The notes below the pieces were generated by a model. That model worked only from the letters and a program-made list of their open reading frames with translations, searched no databases and was not told where the DNA came from. From Allomesorhizobium sp043769475 (GTDB lineage Bacteria; Pseudomonadota; Alphaproteobacteria; Rhizobiales; Rhizobiaceae): a DNA stretch of 64,000 nucleotides. The position numbers and the translations under genes were made by a program. Positions 42,904 to 50,879 of the stretch are shown here, piece after piece. Location of the stretch: the NCBI RefSeq assembly GCF_043769475.1, contig NZ_CP171729.1:4340001-4404000 (forward strand). Reading direction: 5' to 3'. Position 1 is the stretch's first letter; each line of letters opens with the position of its first letter.

Positions 42904-43239
42904 TTAGTCGACGACGAACAGTCGTGCGCCGATGGAAGTTTGCGAGCGGTGTGCTTCAGCCTCGTCGGCGACCTGATAGCTCATGCCGGGCCTGAGGATG
43001 AACTCGCGGCCATCCTCCAGTGTGGTTGCAAGCTCGCCTTCGAGGCAGAGAAGTACGTGTCCCTTGCGGCACCAGTGGTCTGACACGTAGCCCGGTGAAT
43101 ACTCGACCATGCGCACCCGGTCGTCGTCCGGCCCGAAGTGCTGCGTCCGCCAGGTCGCTTCGCCGCTCTCGCCCTTGTGCACCGTCGGTTCGATCACCGA
43201 CCAATCCGTCGTGCCGAAGGGAATGGTTTCCATTCGCAT
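42904..43239 (-). CDS. Cupin-fold protein with DHWC-type motif
   Basis: A 111-residue single-domain cupin. The beta-barrel motifs are YSPGYVSDHWCRKGHVLLCLEG (cupin motif 1) and the later GMSYQVADEAEAHRS (motif 2). It matches small cupins annotated DHCW motif cupin fold protein, function unknown. Its start may be the ATG at 43239 or 43233. It is wedged between sucD (13 bp) and sucA (14 bp), so it is cotranscribed with TCA genes. Confidence 0.82.
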   Translation of the reverse strand: MRMETIPFGTTDWSVIEPTVHKGESGEATWRTQHFGPDDDRVRMVEYSPGYVSDHWCRKGHVLLCLEGELATTLEDGREFILRPGMSYQVADEAEAHRSQTSIGARLFVVD

Positions 43240-43252
43240 GGTTTATGGCCCC

Positions 43253-44158
43253 TTACCCCTTGATCGCTTCGACCAGTGTGGTGCCGAGCCGGGCCGGTGA
43301 TGGCGACACGCGGATGCCTGCCGCCTCCATCGCCGCGATCTTGTCCTCCGCGCCGCCCTTGCCGCCGGAAATCACCGCGCCGGCATGGCCCATGGTGCGT
43401 CCCGCCGGCGCCGTGCGTCCGGCGATGAACCCAGCCATCGGCTTCCTGCGGCCGCGCTTGGCCTCGTCGATGATGAACTGCGCCGCATCCTCTTCGGCCG
43501 AACCGCCGATCTCGCCGATCATGATGATCGACTTGGTCTCGTTATCGGCCAGGAACATCTCGAGCATATCGATGAACTCGGTGCCTTTCACCGGATCGCC
43601 GCCGATACCGACGGCGGTCGACTGGCCGAGCCCGGCATTTGTCGTCTGGAACACCGCCTCATAGGTAAGGGTGCCGGAGCGCGACACAACGCCGACCGAA
43701 CCCTTGCGGAAGATGTTGCCCGGCATGATGCCGATCTTGCACTCGTCGGGCGTCACGATGCCCGGGCAGTTCGGGCCGATCAGCCGTGAACTCGACCGGT
43801 CGAGGCGCGCCTTGACCTTGATCATGTCCATCACCGGAATGCCTTCCGTGATGCAGACGATCAGCGGGATCTCGGCCTCGATCGCCTCGATAATAGCTTC
43901 GGCCGCTCCCGCCGGCGGCACGTAAATTACCGACGCGTTGGCGCCCGTCTTTTCCTTGCCCTCGGCGACCGACGCGAAGATCGGCAACTGCGCACCGCTT
44001 TCGACCGAGCCCCAGGTCTCTCCGCCCTTCTTCGGATGGATGCCCCCGACCATTTTCGTGCCGTGATAGGCAAGCGCCTGCTCGGTGTGGAAAGTTCCGG
44101 TCTTGCCGGTCAGGCCCTGCACCAGGACTTTTGTGTTCTTGTCGATGAGAATGGACAT
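43253..44158 (-). CDS. sucD: Succinyl-CoA ligase [ADP-forming] alpha subunit
   Basis: A 301-residue SucD. The CoA-binding Rossmann domain opens with VLVQGLTGKTGTFHT; the phosphohistidine is in GHAGAVISGGKGGAEDK. With SucC it makes ATP from succinyl-CoA. It is normally next to sucC, but here a cupin and a 99-residue membrane protein gene lie between. Confidence 0.98.
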   Translation of the reverse strand: MSILIDKNTKVLVQGLTGKTGTFHTEQALAYHGTKMVGGIHPKKGGETWGSVESGAQLPIFASVAEGKEKTGANASVIYVPPAGAAEAIIEAIEAEIPLIVCITEGIPVMDMIKVKARLDRSSSRLIGPNCPGIVTPDECKIGIMPGNIFRKGSVGVVSRSGTLTYEAVFQTTNAGLGQSTAVGIGGDPVKGTEFIDMLEMFLADNETKSIIMIGEIGGSAEEDAAQFIIDEAKRGRRKPMAGFIAGRTAPAGRTMGHAGAVISGGKGGAEDKIAAMEAAGIRVSPSPARLGTTLVEAIKG

Positions 44159-44166
44159 GGAGTTCC

Positions 44167-44538
44167 CTAGAGTCTCTTGAGGTCGGCGACCGTGAGGTCA
44201 CTCTTGGCATTGCCGGTGTTGAGGGTAGTTGCCGGCTCGAACATCAGAACGATGGGTTCTTCGGTCAGCGAGCGCGGCCGGTGCTCGACGCCGCGCGGCA
44301 CGACGATGAAGTCACCTTCGCCCAGTTCAACCGGGCCGTCGCGAAAGTCGATGGCGATTTTGCCGCGCAGGACGAGGAAAGCCTCGTCTTCCTGCTCATG
44401 CGCATGCCAGTCGAACACGTCGCCGAACTTCGCGACCTTGGCTTGGGAGTCGTTGATGTCGCCGGCGATATGCGGGTCCCACGCATTGGCGATGGTCCGA
44501 TCCGCCACGTCGACGAGATTTATCTTGCGCGGAGGCAT
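44167..44538 (-). CDS. Cupin-domain protein
   Basis: A 123-residue cupin. The first motif is DVFDWHAHEQEDEAFLVLRG, with the metal-type His-x-His and Glu; the second is VVPRGVEHRPRS. The hydrophobic barrel and size match small single-domain cupins of unknown substrate. GGGAG nine bases upstream supports the ATG at 44538. Between sucC and sucD in the same direction. Confidence 0.85.
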   Translation of the reverse strand: MPPRKINLVDVADRTIANAWDPHIAGDINDSQAKVAKFGDVFDWHAHEQEDEAFLVLRGKIAIDFRDGPVELGEGDFIVVPRGVEHRPRSLTEEPIVLMFEPATTLNTGNAKSDLTVADLKRL

Positions 44539-44559
44539 CGATCGGGCTCCCTCGGAGGG

Positions 44560-44859
44560 TCAGCGTTGAACATGGGACGCGTCGGCTCTTCGCCAAACAA
44601 GCCATGCGGTTACCGCGATGGCAAAAAACCAAAGCACGCCAAAAAGGAATATCGAGACCTGCCCCCCTATGCACTCGCTCTCACCTACCGCGCAAGTCGA
44701 GTTCAGCCCTCTATAAAACCACAACGCAACCGCTGCTGAACCAAGCAACATCAAGGTTCCAAAAACGGGGCCTTTCAGCATCGCTATCCAGAGCGAAATC
44801 AGCATGGCTAACGCCGGCCTAGCCAGGACAACAACGATTGTTGAGAGGCCGAGTTTCAC
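44560..44859 (-). CDS. Small membrane protein of atypical composition between sucC and the cupin
   Basis: A 99-residue protein with three hydrophobic segments (about residues 5-27, 32-50 and 68-88) and two cysteines in the STCAVGESECIGG loop. The GTG at 44859 has GAGGGG nine bases upstream, within the end of sucC. By eye its GC content is near 52% against 60-65% around it, and third positions are much less GC-biased, which suggests late acquisition. No family recognised. Confidence 0.6.
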   Translation of the reverse strand: MKLGLSTIVVVLARPALAMLISLWIAMLKGPVFGTLMLLGSAAVALWFYRGLNSTCAVGESECIGGQVSIFLFGVLWFFAIAVTAWLVWRRADASHVQR

Positions 44860-44862
44860 AGC

Positions 44863-46056
44863 CTAGCCCCTCACCGCCGCCACGATCTTCTTGGCCGCGT
44901 CATCCAGATCGTCGGCGGAGATCACGTTCAGCCCGCTCTCATTGATGATCTTCTTGCCCAATTCGACATTGGTGCCTTCAAGCCTCACCACCAGCGGCAC
45001 CTTCAGCCCGACTTCCTTGACCGCCGCGATCACGCCCTCCGCGATAACGTCGCAACGCATGATGCCGCCGAAGATGTTGACCAGGATGCCTTCGACAGCG
45101 GGATCGGCGGTGATGATCTTGAAGGCCGCAGTGACTTTTTCCTTGGACGCGCCGCCGCCGACATCGAGGAAATTGGCGGGTTCGGCGCCGTAGAGCTTGA
45201 TGATGTCCATGGTCGCCATTGCAAGGCCGGCGCCGTTGACCATGCAGCCGATATTACCGTCGAGCGCGACATAGGCGAGATCGTGCTTCGACGCCTCGAT
45301 CTCCTTCTCGTCCTCTTCGGTCGTATCGCGCAGTTCCATGATCTCGGGATGACGGAAAAGTGCATTATTATCGAAGGACACCTTCGCATCGAGCACACGA
45401 AGCCTTTGATTTTTCATCACAATGAGCGGATTGACTTCCAAAAGGCTCATATCTTTGTTCACAAAGGCATTATAGAGCAGCGGGAACAGCGTTTCGCCAT
45501 CCTTTGCCGCCTCGCCGTCGAGTTTCAGCGCGCCATTCAGCGCCTTCAGATCGTCGGCGGTGACGCCCTTTTCCGGATCGATCGCCACCGTGACGATCTT
45601 CTCCGGCGTGTCGTGCGCGACCGCCTCGATATCCATGCCGCCTTCGATTGAGACGACGAAAGCGACGCGGCCGACCGAGCGGTCTACCAGGATCGACAGG
45701 TAAAGCTCGCGGTCGATGTCGGCGCCGTCCTCGATGTAGAGGCGGTTGACCTGCTTGCCGGCCGGACCCGTCTGCTTGGTGACGAGCGTGTTGCCGAGCA
45801 TCTCCTTGACGTTCGCAACAACCTCTTCGACCGACTTCGCCAGCCTGACGCCGCCCTTGGCGTCGGGCGAAAGCTCCTTGAACTTGCCCTTGCCCCGCCC
45901 GCCGGCATGGATCTGGCTCTTCACCACATAAAGCGGCCCGGGCAGCTTCCTAGCTGCCGCCTCGGCTTCGCTGACGTTCATGATCGCGACGCCCTCGGAG
46001 ACCGGCGCGCCAAAGCCCTTCAGAAGCTGCTTGCCCTGATATTCATGGATGTTCAT
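44863..46056 (-). CDS. sucC: Succinyl-CoA ligase [ADP-forming] beta subunit
   Basis: A 397-residue SucC with an N-terminal ATP-grasp domain. It opens MNIHEYQGKQLLKGFGAPVSEG, the classic SucC start, with QIHAGGRGKGKFKE in the nucleotide site and the CoA-interaction region GCMVNGAGLAMATMDI near the middle. It lies 10 bp beyond mdh. ATG 46056 follows GAGG by nine bases; the longer frame to 46101 overlaps mdh. Confidence 0.98.
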   Translation of the reverse strand: MNIHEYQGKQLLKGFGAPVSEGVAIMNVSEAEAAARKLPGPLYVVKSQIHAGGRGKGKFKELSPDAKGGVRLAKSVEEVVANVKEMLGNTLVTKQTGPAGKQVNRLYIEDGADIDRELYLSILVDRSVGRVAFVVSIEGGMDIEAVAHDTPEKIVTVAIDPEKGVTADDLKALNGALKLDGEAAKDGETLFPLLYNAFVNKDMSLLEVNPLIVMKNQRLRVLDAKVSFDNNALFRHPEIMELRDTTEEDEKEIEASKHDLAYVALDGNIGCMVNGAGLAMATMDIIKLYGAEPANFLDVGGGASKEKVTAAFKIITADPAVEGILVNIFGGIMRCDVIAEGVIAAVKEVGLKVPLVVRLEGTNVELGKKIINESGLNVISADDLDDAAKKIVAAVRG

Positions 46057-46066
46057 CGCAAAGGCC

Positions 46067-47035
46067 TCACTTCTTGCCGAGGTTGGGGGCGATGCCGACA
46101 CAGGCCTCGCAGAGTGCCGCGACCGAGGCCACCGACTTGTCGAACATCTTCTGCTCGGCGCTGTTCAGGTCGATCTCGATGATGCGCTCGACGCCGCCCG
46201 CGCCGATAACCGTCGGCACGCCGACATACATGTCCTTCACGCCGTACTGGCCGGAAAGATAGGCCGCGCAAGGCAGCACGCGCTTCTTGTCGCGGAGATA
46301 GGCTTCGGCCATCTGGATGCCGGAAGCAGCCGGCGCATAGTAGGCGGAACCTGTTTTCAGCAGGCCGACGATCTCGGCGCCGCCGTCGCGGGTGCGCTGC
46401 ACGACCTTTTCGAGCTTCTCCTTGGAGGTCCAGCCCATCTTGACCAGATCCGGCAGCGGGATGCCGGCCACGGTCGAGTAGCGGGTCAGCGGCACCATCG
46501 TGTCGCCATGGCCGCCCAGCACGAAGGCCGTGACATCCTCGACCGAGACCTTGAACTCCTCGGCCAGGAAATAGCGGAAGCGCGCCGAATCCAGCACGCC
46601 GGCCATGCCGACGACATGGCTCTTGGGCAGGCCGGAGAATTTCTGCAGCGCCCAGACCATGGCGTCGAGCGGGTTGGTGATGCAGATCACGAAGGCTTTC
46701 GGGGCATATTTCTTGATGCCCGCGCCGACTTGCTCCATCACCTTGAGGTTGATCCCGAGAAGATCGTCGCGGCTCATGCCCGGCTTGCGCGGCACGCCGG
46801 CCGTGACGATGCATACATCGGCGCCCTCGATGCCGGAATAATCGTTCACGCCCGTGACCCGCGCATCGAAACCCTCGACCGGAGAGGACTGGGCGATGTC
46901 GAGGCCCTTGCCCTGCGGAATGCCTTCGGCGATGTCGAACATCACGACGTCGCCGAGTTCCTTCAACCCGATCAGATGGGCGAGGGTGCCGCCGATCATG
47001 CCGGAACCGATGAGCGCTATCTTGTTGCGTGCCAT
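46067..47035 (-). CDS. mdh: Malate dehydrogenase (LDH-like)
   Basis: A 322-residue NAD-dependent malate dehydrogenase. The Rossmann motif is KIALIGSGMIGGTLAHL, the catalytic His is in VLGGHGDTMVPL, and the substrate arginines include the VPRKPGMSRDDLL loop. Size and sequence fit the LDH-like MDH of alphaproteobacteria. First of the mdh-sucCD-sucAB-lpd run; the 208 bp upstream contains a stem-loop region (47131-47199). Confidence 0.98.
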   Translation of the reverse strand: MARNKIALIGSGMIGGTLAHLIGLKELGDVVMFDIAEGIPQGKGLDIAQSSPVEGFDARVTGVNDYSGIEGADVCIVTAGVPRKPGMSRDDLLGINLKVMEQVGAGIKKYAPKAFVICITNPLDAMVWALQKFSGLPKSHVVGMAGVLDSARFRYFLAEEFKVSVEDVTAFVLGGHGDTMVPLTRYSTVAGIPLPDLVKMGWTSKEKLEKVVQRTRDGGAEIVGLLKTGSAYYAPAASGIQMAEAYLRDKKRVLPCAAYLSGQYGVKDMYVGVPTVIGAGGVERIIEIDLNSAEQKMFDKSVASVAALCEACVGIAPNLGKK

Positions 47036-47130
47036 TTGTGGAGATTTTCCCTGTGTCTGTGACAGGCGCGCGGCGGCGCCGAAGGAGAACGTTAGGCCAG
47101 ATCGAGGAGGGCATGCGGCCAGGAATTTCG

Positions 47131-47162
47131 ACGCTGGGCATAGCCTCATGCCCAGCGTTTTT
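47131..47162 (+). terminator. Strong plus-strand intrinsic terminator upstream of mdh
   Basis: ACGCTGGGCAT (47131-47141) pairs perfectly with ATGCCCAGCGT (47148-47158) around AGCCTC, then TTTTT (47158-47162) on the plus strand. No plus-strand gene ends here, since mdh and zapE both point left. Confidence 0.65.
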
Positions 47163-47163
47163 C

Positions 47164-47199
47164 AACCGATTATTTCTGCGCCATAGATTTCAATCGGTT
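47164..47199. repeat. Inverted repeat beside the mdh leader terminator
   Basis: AACCGATT (47164-47171) and AATCGGTT (47192-47199) are exact inverted arms 20 bases apart. The segment lies between zapE and mdh, next to the plus-strand terminator. A 10-bp palindrome TTTACGTAAA follows at 47213-47222. Possible RNA structure or operator. Confidence 0.4.
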
Positions 47200-47243
47200 A
47201 GACCAAAGTGGATTTACGTAAACGTCAAAGTCTTTGCCGAACC

Positions 47244-48443
47244 TTACGCCGAAATCGCCGCGGCATCCGGCTTCGCCGACGGCTTTTGCCGCGCCGCCCA
47301 GCCATCCAGCCAGTCTCGGCTCTGCATCTCTATCAGCCGCGAGGCGGTGCGGTCGAACTCGAATGCTTCCGTGCCGCGCCGGCCGACGTAAAGATCCCGC
47401 GGCGCGGCGGCAGCGCTGACGACCAGCCGCACGTGATGATCGTAGAGCGTGTCTATGAGAAGAATAAGACGTTTTGCTTCGTTGCGCCTGCCCTCGGCAA
47501 GCACCGGTACGTGATCGATGAAGATAGAGGTAAAGCGCCCGGATATCGCCAGATAGTCGCGTGCGCCGAGCGGGTTTTCGCAGAGATCGGCAAACGAGAA
47601 GCGCGCCGCATTGCCTGCCGCAAGCGGTACGGTCACCTGCCGGCCCTTGACCGTCAGCGCGGTTGGACCGGCCGGCTGGCCATGCGCCACGAGGTCCCAT
47701 TCTTCGTCCATCAGGCGATCCGCCTCTGGCCCGAGCGGCGTGATGTAGACCGGCATGCGGTTCAGCTTTTCCAGCCGGTAGTCGGTCGGGGAATCGAGGG
47801 CAAGAACGTCGGCATGACGCTTCAGCATGCCGATGAAGGGTTCGAACAGCCCGCGGTTCAATCCGTCGCGGTAGAGATCGTCAGGCGCCGCGTTCGAGGT
47901 GGCGACAAGCACGACGCCTTGTGAAAACAGCGCCGAAAACAGCCGCGACAAGATCATGGCGTCGGCGATGTCGGTGACGGAAAACTCGTCGAAGCACAGC
48001 ACCCACGCTTCTTCGGCAAGCTGCCGTGCGACGGGCGGGATAGGATCGTCTTCCTTGGCCTCGCCATTCTTGCGCGCAAGCCGATGCTTCTGGATGCGGT
48101 CGTGCGCATCGGCCATGAAATCGTTGAAATGGACGCGCCGCTTGCGCCGCGCCGGCAGGAGCTCGAAGAACATGTCCATGAGCATGGTCTTGCCGCGCCC
48201 GACACCGCCATGGATGTAAAGGCCTTTTACCGGCGCCTGGGTTTCCCGCTTCTTGGCGAACAGCCAGCCGAGCGCGCTGGATTTCTGGGCCAGTCGCTTG
48301 GAGCATATCTCGTCGGTCAGCCGGTCAAGCGCGGTGACCACTTTTTCCTGGGCCGGATCGCGCACGACTGCGCCTGTTTCGACGGCATGGGCATAGCGCT
48401 GCGCGACCGTGGCATGCGTCTGGATGCCGTCGCGCAGGTGCAT
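47244..48443 (-). CDS. zapE: Cell division protein ZapE (AFG1-like ATPase)
   Basis: A 399-residue P-loop ATPase. Walker A is GGVGRGKT (residues 79-86), Walker B CFDEF (150-154), and the sensor-like NDFM and SNAAPDDLYRDGLNRGLF blocks fit AFG1/ZapE. ZapE binds FtsZ and supports division under stress or low oxygen. It lies 208 bp upstream of mdh and 21 bp downstream of omp19 in the same direction. Confidence 0.93.
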   Translation of the reverse strand: MHLRDGIQTHATVAQRYAHAVETGAVVRDPAQEKVVTALDRLTDEICSKRLAQKSSALGWLFAKKRETQAPVKGLYIHGGVGRGKTMLMDMFFELLPARRKRRVHFNDFMADAHDRIQKHRLARKNGEAKEDDPIPPVARQLAEEAWVLCFDEFSVTDIADAMILSRLFSALFSQGVVLVATSNAAPDDLYRDGLNRGLFEPFIGMLKRHADVLALDSPTDYRLEKLNRMPVYITPLGPEADRLMDEEWDLVAHGQPAGPTALTVKGRQVTVPLAAGNAARFSFADLCENPLGARDYLAISGRFTSIFIDHVPVLAEGRRNEAKRLILLIDTLYDHHVRLVVSAAAAPRDLYVGRRGTEAFEFDRTASRLIEMQSRDWLDGWAARQKPSAKPDAAAISA

Positions 48444-48464
48444 GGCGTATGCCGCGAAAGTCGG

Positions 48465-48998
48465 TTAGCGGCTAAGCGAGATCGGCACGCCGCTTTCGGT
48501 CTGGCCGTCGAATTTTTCCGGCCCCGAGGAATAGAGGCGGGCAAGGGTGCCGCCGCCTTCGTCATAGAGCGTCAGCTGCTTGCCGGCGACATTCCACGAC
48601 TTCACGCCGTCGATCGGAGCCGGGCAACGCAGGGGTCCGGCCCGAAATCCTTGGCCGAACTTGGTCTGAGGCGTCGCGACCTTGCAGCTCTGGCCGGATA
48701 CCGAAGCGTTCCAGACGCCGGCGACGCTGCCGGCAGTAAGGTCGGGTGCATCGGCTGCTGCCGCGGGCGGCAGCGCTGCAACCTGTTCGCCGGCGCCGGG
48801 TGCGGCTGGGAATTGCGAGGTGGCGGTGCCTGGTGCGGCCGGTGGCGGCAGTGCTCCGCCGGTGACGGTGCCCGCCGGTGCCGCTTCCAGCGGAGCCGGC
48901 TGCTGCGTGTCGAGCGAGGACATGCGCGAACTCTGGCACCCGCTTGCCGCAAGAGCCATCAGCGATATGGCCACAAGGCCGGTTCTCGAAAATGCCAT
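48465..48998 (-). CDS. omp19: Omp19-family outer-membrane lipoprotein, protease-inhibitor Inh domain
   Basis: A 177-residue lipoprotein with lipobox ASGC (Cys21). A Pro/Ala-rich linker (30-85) leads into a C-terminal Inh-like domain: GVWNASVSGQSCKVATPQTK, GQGFRAGPLRCPAPIDG and KQLTLYDEGGGTLARLYSSG, ending DGQTESGVPISLSR. From memory this closely matches Brucella Omp19, which inhibits host proteases. It lies 21 bp before zapE. The two cysteines of the domain are conserved in the pattern SC...RC. Confidence 0.88.
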   Translation of the reverse strand: MAFSRTGLVAISLMALAASGCQSSRMSSLDTQQPAPLEAAPAGTVTGGALPPPAAPGTATSQFPAAPGAGEQVAALPPAAAADAPDLTAGSVAGVWNASVSGQSCKVATPQTKFGQGFRAGPLRCPAPIDGVKSWNVAGKQLTLYDEGGGTLARLYSSGPEKFDGQTESGVPISLSR

Positions 48999-49169
48999 TC
49001 AAACCTCCGCCGGACGCTGTGCGTGCGCTGTCCGATCATTTCCTGTCCCACCACAAAGATGGAGATGGTGGCCAAATTTCAACCGCATATGGTTAAAATA
49101 CGGTTTGCAGTAAAAAGTGTTGCGAAAATGTCCCAGTATGTTGCGTGGCGGCCACGCGCCGGCCAGCCT

Positions 49170-49613
49170 TCAGCCGCCGATCGCCTGACTCGGCACGAAT
49201 ACGTAGCCTTCCGGGCCGACGATATGGCACTCGCGCAATCCGTGCGGCTTGTCGATCGAGCCGGCAAGAACGATATGGCCCTCGTCGCGCGCCAGTGTCT
49301 CGATCCGGTCCGGGTCCGCGCCATAGATGCGTATTTCGATGCCTGCGCCGCGTGTCTCCGCACCGGCGATCACCCCGCTCATCGGATTGTCGGAGTAGGA
49401 ATGATCGGCGTGCAGCATGAAGACCGAGCCGAGGATCTCGATCACGCCGAAATCCTCGTCGGAGTAGACGGTATTCGCGCCAAGAACATTGCGGCAAAAA
49501 GATTCCATCGGCGCGATCTCCGAAACCAGCAGATTGAGCCCGATGCCACGTGGCAGCGAGCGGCCGAAATCATCGGCTTTCATCCAGGGTGTCCCGGTGC
49601 GCTTCATCGTCAT
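49170..49613 (-). CDS. VOC-family (glyoxalase/bleomycin-resistance fold) protein
   Basis: A 147-residue protein with two beta-alpha-beta modules of the vicinal-oxygen-chelate fold: PRGIGLNLLVSEIAPMESFC then FMLHADHSYSDN, and later GAGIEIRIYGADPDRIE with CHIVGPEGYVFVPSQ. Metal-type His and Glu positions are partly present. The start at 49613 follows GGGGGA. Function and substrate unknown; upstream of omp19 on the same strand but 171 bp away. Confidence 0.82.
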   Translation of the reverse strand: MTMKRTGTPWMKADDFGRSLPRGIGLNLLVSEIAPMESFCRNVLGANTVYSDEDFGVIEILGSVFMLHADHSYSDNPMSGVIAGAETRGAGIEIRIYGADPDRIETLARDEGHIVLAGSIDKPHGLRECHIVGPEGYVFVPSQAIGG

Positions 49614-49739
49614 GTGTGTCCCCCAATCCCGCAGCGGCTCAATATCGCCGGCAAACGCCGACGATCTCCGGCCTGGCCGGGAACCCATCTCCCGCATCGG
49701 AGTTCGGCGGTACGGAATCAATCACAGATTTTTGCAATA

Positions 49740-49901
49740 ATGATCAAATGGATTCTCATCCTCCTGGTGATCGCTGCTGTCGCCAGCCTGCTGGGCTTCG
49801 GTCGCCTGGCCGGTGCGGCGGCGACTGGCGCGCAGATACTTATCGGCATCGTGCTTATTCTCTTTCTGCTGGTCATCTTCGGCGTAATAGCGATCGTCTG
49901 A
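49740..49901 (+). CDS. DUF1328-family small membrane protein
   Basis: A 53-residue protein with two hydrophobic helices: IKWILILLVIAAVASLLGFG and AQILIGIVLILFLLVIFGVI, joined by a Gly/Ala turn. This is the YtjA/DUF1328 pattern, of unknown function. The ATG at 49740 is the only fitting start. It lies 96 bp before dapF on the same strand. Confidence 0.85.
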   Translation: MIKWILILLVIAAVASLLGFGRLAGAAATGAQILIGIVLILFLLVIFGVIAIV

Positions 49902-49997
49902 GCAATTGCGCCGCGCTGTCGGACGCATTGCCGAACACTGGTAATTTCCGGCCGCTTCCGCCATATAGGCGGCAACTGGACGCGAGATTTTTGATCG

Positions 49998-50879
49998 ATG
50001 ACACGCGAGGCGCCCTTTGCCAAAATGAACGGGCTCGGCAACGAAATCATCGTTGCCGACATGCGCGGGCGCGCGGACCGCGTCTCGCCGGCAGCGGCGA
50101 TCGCGCTCAACGCCGACCCGGCGACTAAATTCGACCAGGTCATGGCGATCCACGACCCGCGGACGCCGGGCACCGCCAACTACATCGAGATCATCAATTC
50201 GGACGGCACCATGGCGCAGGCCTGCGGCAACGGCATGCGCTGCGTGGTGCAGGCACTGGCCGCCGAGAGCGGGCAGAAGCTTTTCACCTTCGAGACGATC
50301 GCCGGCATATTGAATGCGGAAGAACATGCCGACGGAACGATATCGGTCGACATGGGCGTGCCGCGTTTCGATTGGCGGGAGATCCCGCTGGCCGAGGAAT
50401 TCGGCGATACGAGCAGGATCGAACTGCAGATCGGCCCTATCGACGCCCCGGTCCTGCACTCTCCCTCGGTCGTCTCGATGGGCAATCCGCACGCCGTCTT
50501 CTGGGTGGACAAGGACGTATGGTCCTACGATCTCGACCGCTTCGGACCGCTGCTCGAGAATCATCCGATCTTCCCCGAACGCGCCAACATTTCCATCGCG
50601 CGGGTCACGGCTTCAGATGCGCTGACGCTGCGCACCTGGGAACGCAGCGCCGGACTGACCAAGGCCTGCGGCTCGGCGGCCTGCGCCGCCGCAGTCAGCG
50701 CGGCACGCACCGGCCGCACCGGCAGAAACGTCACGGTCACCGTGCCCGGCGGGCCGCTCGCGATCGAATGGCGCGCCGACGACCACGTCGTCATGACCGG
50801 GCCGGCCGAGTGGGAATTTTCCGGCACGTTCGACCCGGCAACGGGGGCTTGGGCGCGCGACCGCCAGGACGTCGCCTGA
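49998..50879 (+). CDS. dapF: Diaminopimelate epimerase
   Basis: A 293-residue DapF that converts LL-DAP to meso-DAP for lysine and peptidoglycan. The two active-site cysteines are Cys76 (ACGNGMRC) and Cys225 (KACGSAAC). The start MNGLGNEIIVAD is typical after a short leader. Its stop overlaps the mtaB start by one base (TGATG). Confidence 0.97.
   Translation: MTREAPFAKMNGLGNEIIVADMRGRADRVSPAAAIALNADPATKFDQVMAIHDPRTPGTANYIEIINSDGTMAQACGNGMRCVVQALAAESGQKLFTFETIAGILNAEEHADGTISVDMGVPRFDWREIPLAEEFGDTSRIELQIGPIDAPVLHSPSVVSMGNPHAVFWVDKDVWSYDLDRFGPLLENHPIFPERANISIARVTASDALTLRTWERSAGLTKACGSAACAAAVSAARTGRTGRNVTVTVPGGPLAIEWRADDHVVMTGPAEWEFSGTFDPATGAWARDRQDVA

Noticed and set aside
40013..42907. Long plus-strand frames opposite sucA (541 and 406 codons)
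   Set aside because: Antisense shadows; sucA is full length and conserved.
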